DNA of 5,750 nt from Gemmatimonadota bacterium (lineage in GTDB: Bacteria > ARS69). The stretch spans positions 1 through 5,750 of the forward strand of contig BQJX01000220.1 in the NCBI GenBank assembly GCA_021604925.1, written 5' to 3'. A model generated the notes under the pieces. The model worked only from the letters and a program-made list of their open reading frames with translations. It did not search any database and was not told where the DNA came from. Shown piece after piece: positions 4,943-5,750 of the stretch (its first letter is position 1; each line of letters begins with the position of its first letter). A program made the translations under genes and the position numbers.

Positions 4943-5750
4943 GAGTTCGCTACAGTTCGTGGCAGGAGTGGATGACGCAGGAGCTCACCCAGCTCCAGGA
5001 TCTGGACAAGCTGTTCCACTGGCTGCTCATCACCACCGACGGCAACGTGGAGCAGGCGCTCCGCCGCATGGAGGACCTGAACACGCAGTACGGGTTCTTC
5101 GACGGGGTCCTCTCCGCCGAGGAGTTCCGCGAGCGTCTGCTGGAGGAGGGCTCGATCCAGGAGAGCCTGGACGGCGAGCTGTCCCTCACGAGACGGGGCG
5201 AACGCCAGATCCGGCGGGACGCGCTGGATCGGATCTTCTCGCGGTTGCGGGCGTCCGGGTCGGGGGACCACCGCACCGCCCGCAGCGGCGAGGGCGGCGA
5301 CGACCTGTCCGAGATCCGCGAGTGGCGCTTTGGCGATGAGACGTTCCGCATGGCCGTGAACGCCACGCTGGAGAACGCGTTCCGCCGGACGGGCGTGGAC
5401 GACTTCGCGCTCCGGGAAGACGACATCCGCGTGCACGAGAAGGAGCATCTCTCGGGGTGCGCCACGGTCCTGCTCATCGACATCAGCCACAGCATGATCC
5501 TGTACGGAGAGGACCGCATCACTCCCGCCAAGGATGTGGCCCTGGCGCTGCTGGAGCTGATCCGGACGCGCTACCCCAAGGACTCACTGCACGTGGCGGT
5601 GTTCGGAGACGACGCGGCCGAGATTCCGGCGGACCGGATTCCGTACCTCTCGGTCGGCCCGTACCACACCAATACCAAGGCGGCGCTGCAACTCGCGCAG
5701 CGGATCCTGGCCACGCGCAAGCAGCCGAACAAGCAGATCTTCATGGTCAC
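4939..5750 (+). CDS. VWA-domain protein, partner of the MoxR-type ATPase (3' end beyond window)
   Basis: The frame opens at GTG 4939, whose GTGA overlaps the TGA stop of the ATPase gene. It stays open for 270 complete codons to the right edge. The first 170 or so residues are charged and helical, with no family I can name. Part of this is a low-complexity Gly/Ser/Asp linker near 106-122. A VWA domain begins at about residue 174 with TVLLIDISHSM. D181, S183 and S185 form the DxSxS of the MIDAS metal site, and T244 in YHTNTKAAL is the likely third MIDAS element. VAVFGDDA (219-226) matches the strand after the first long helix. The window ends at IFMVT, where a conserved Asp-Gly commonly follows in VWA domains. 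There is no signal peptide or membrane segment in the visible part, so it is probably cytoplasmic. As in MoxR-VWA and ChlI-ChlD pairs, it likely binds the ATPase or couples it to a client. Mycobacterial Rv0959, next to Rv0958, is a similar arrangement by memory. Confidence 0.9.
   Translation, partial: MRVRYSSWQEWMTQELTQLQDLDKLFHWLLITTDGNVEQALRRMEDLNTQYGFFDGVLSAEEFRERLLEEGSIQESLDGELSLTRRGERQIRRDALDRIFSRLRASGSGDHRTARSGEGGDDLSEIREWRFGDETFRMAVNATLENAFRRTGVDDFALREDDIRVHEKEHLSGCATVLLIDISHSMILYGEDRITPAKDVALALLELIRTRYPKDSLHVAVFGDDAAEIPADRIPYLSVGPYHTNTKAALQLAQRILATRKQPNKQIFMV

Noticed and set aside
4890..5531. Minus-strand open frames opposite the VWA gene
   Set aside because: Shadows of the VWA frame, which shows DISHSM and a coupled start; the antisense translations lack any recognisable domain.

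Overview
The window is GC-rich bacterial DNA (roughly two thirds G+C by eye). It holds five protein genes, two of them cut by the window edges, in a compact layout with short gaps. The organism cannot be named from this stretch. Strong Shine-Dalgarno sequences, GTG and TTG starts, a near-consensus sigma70-type promoter and the gene mix point to a high-GC, probably environmental bacterium. I see no sign of phage, plasmid, insertion sequence, CRISPR, tRNA or rRNA.

Layout, left to right. (1) 1-319, minus strand: the N-terminal third or more of a short-chain dehydrogenase/reductase, running off the left edge. (2) 393-2039, plus strand: an alanine/glycine:cation symporter (AGCS family) carrying an unusually long hydrophilic loop. 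Genes 1 and 2 diverge from a 73-bp gap. (3) 2082-3215, minus strand: an exported M48-family zinc metallopeptidase with a TTG start and its own well-formed promoter. It converges on gene 2 across a 42-bp gap that contains a strong hairpin. (4) 3404-4942, plus strand: a MoxR/magnesium-chelatase-type AAA+ ATPase. (5) 4939-5750, plus strand: a von Willebrand factor A (VWA) domain protein that overlaps gene 4 by 4 nt and runs off the right edge. Genes 3 and 4 diverge from a 188-bp intergenic region, the only sizeable non-coding stretch, which holds the M48 promoter and a perfect 12-bp direct repeat.

How the genes may work together. Genes 4 and 5 form a translationally coupled AAA+/VWA pair, as in MoxR-VWA and Mg-chelatase I/D systems: an ATPase ring acting with a MIDAS-bearing partner on a client or cofactor. 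The ATPase has Asn in place of the usual Walker B Asp. The periplasmic M48 protease could share regulation with this pair through the common intergenic region, but this is inference. The symporter and reductase look like ordinary metabolic genes. Nothing here is clearly a new system. The best leads are the ATPase/VWA pair, the symporter's extra loop and the divergent control region.
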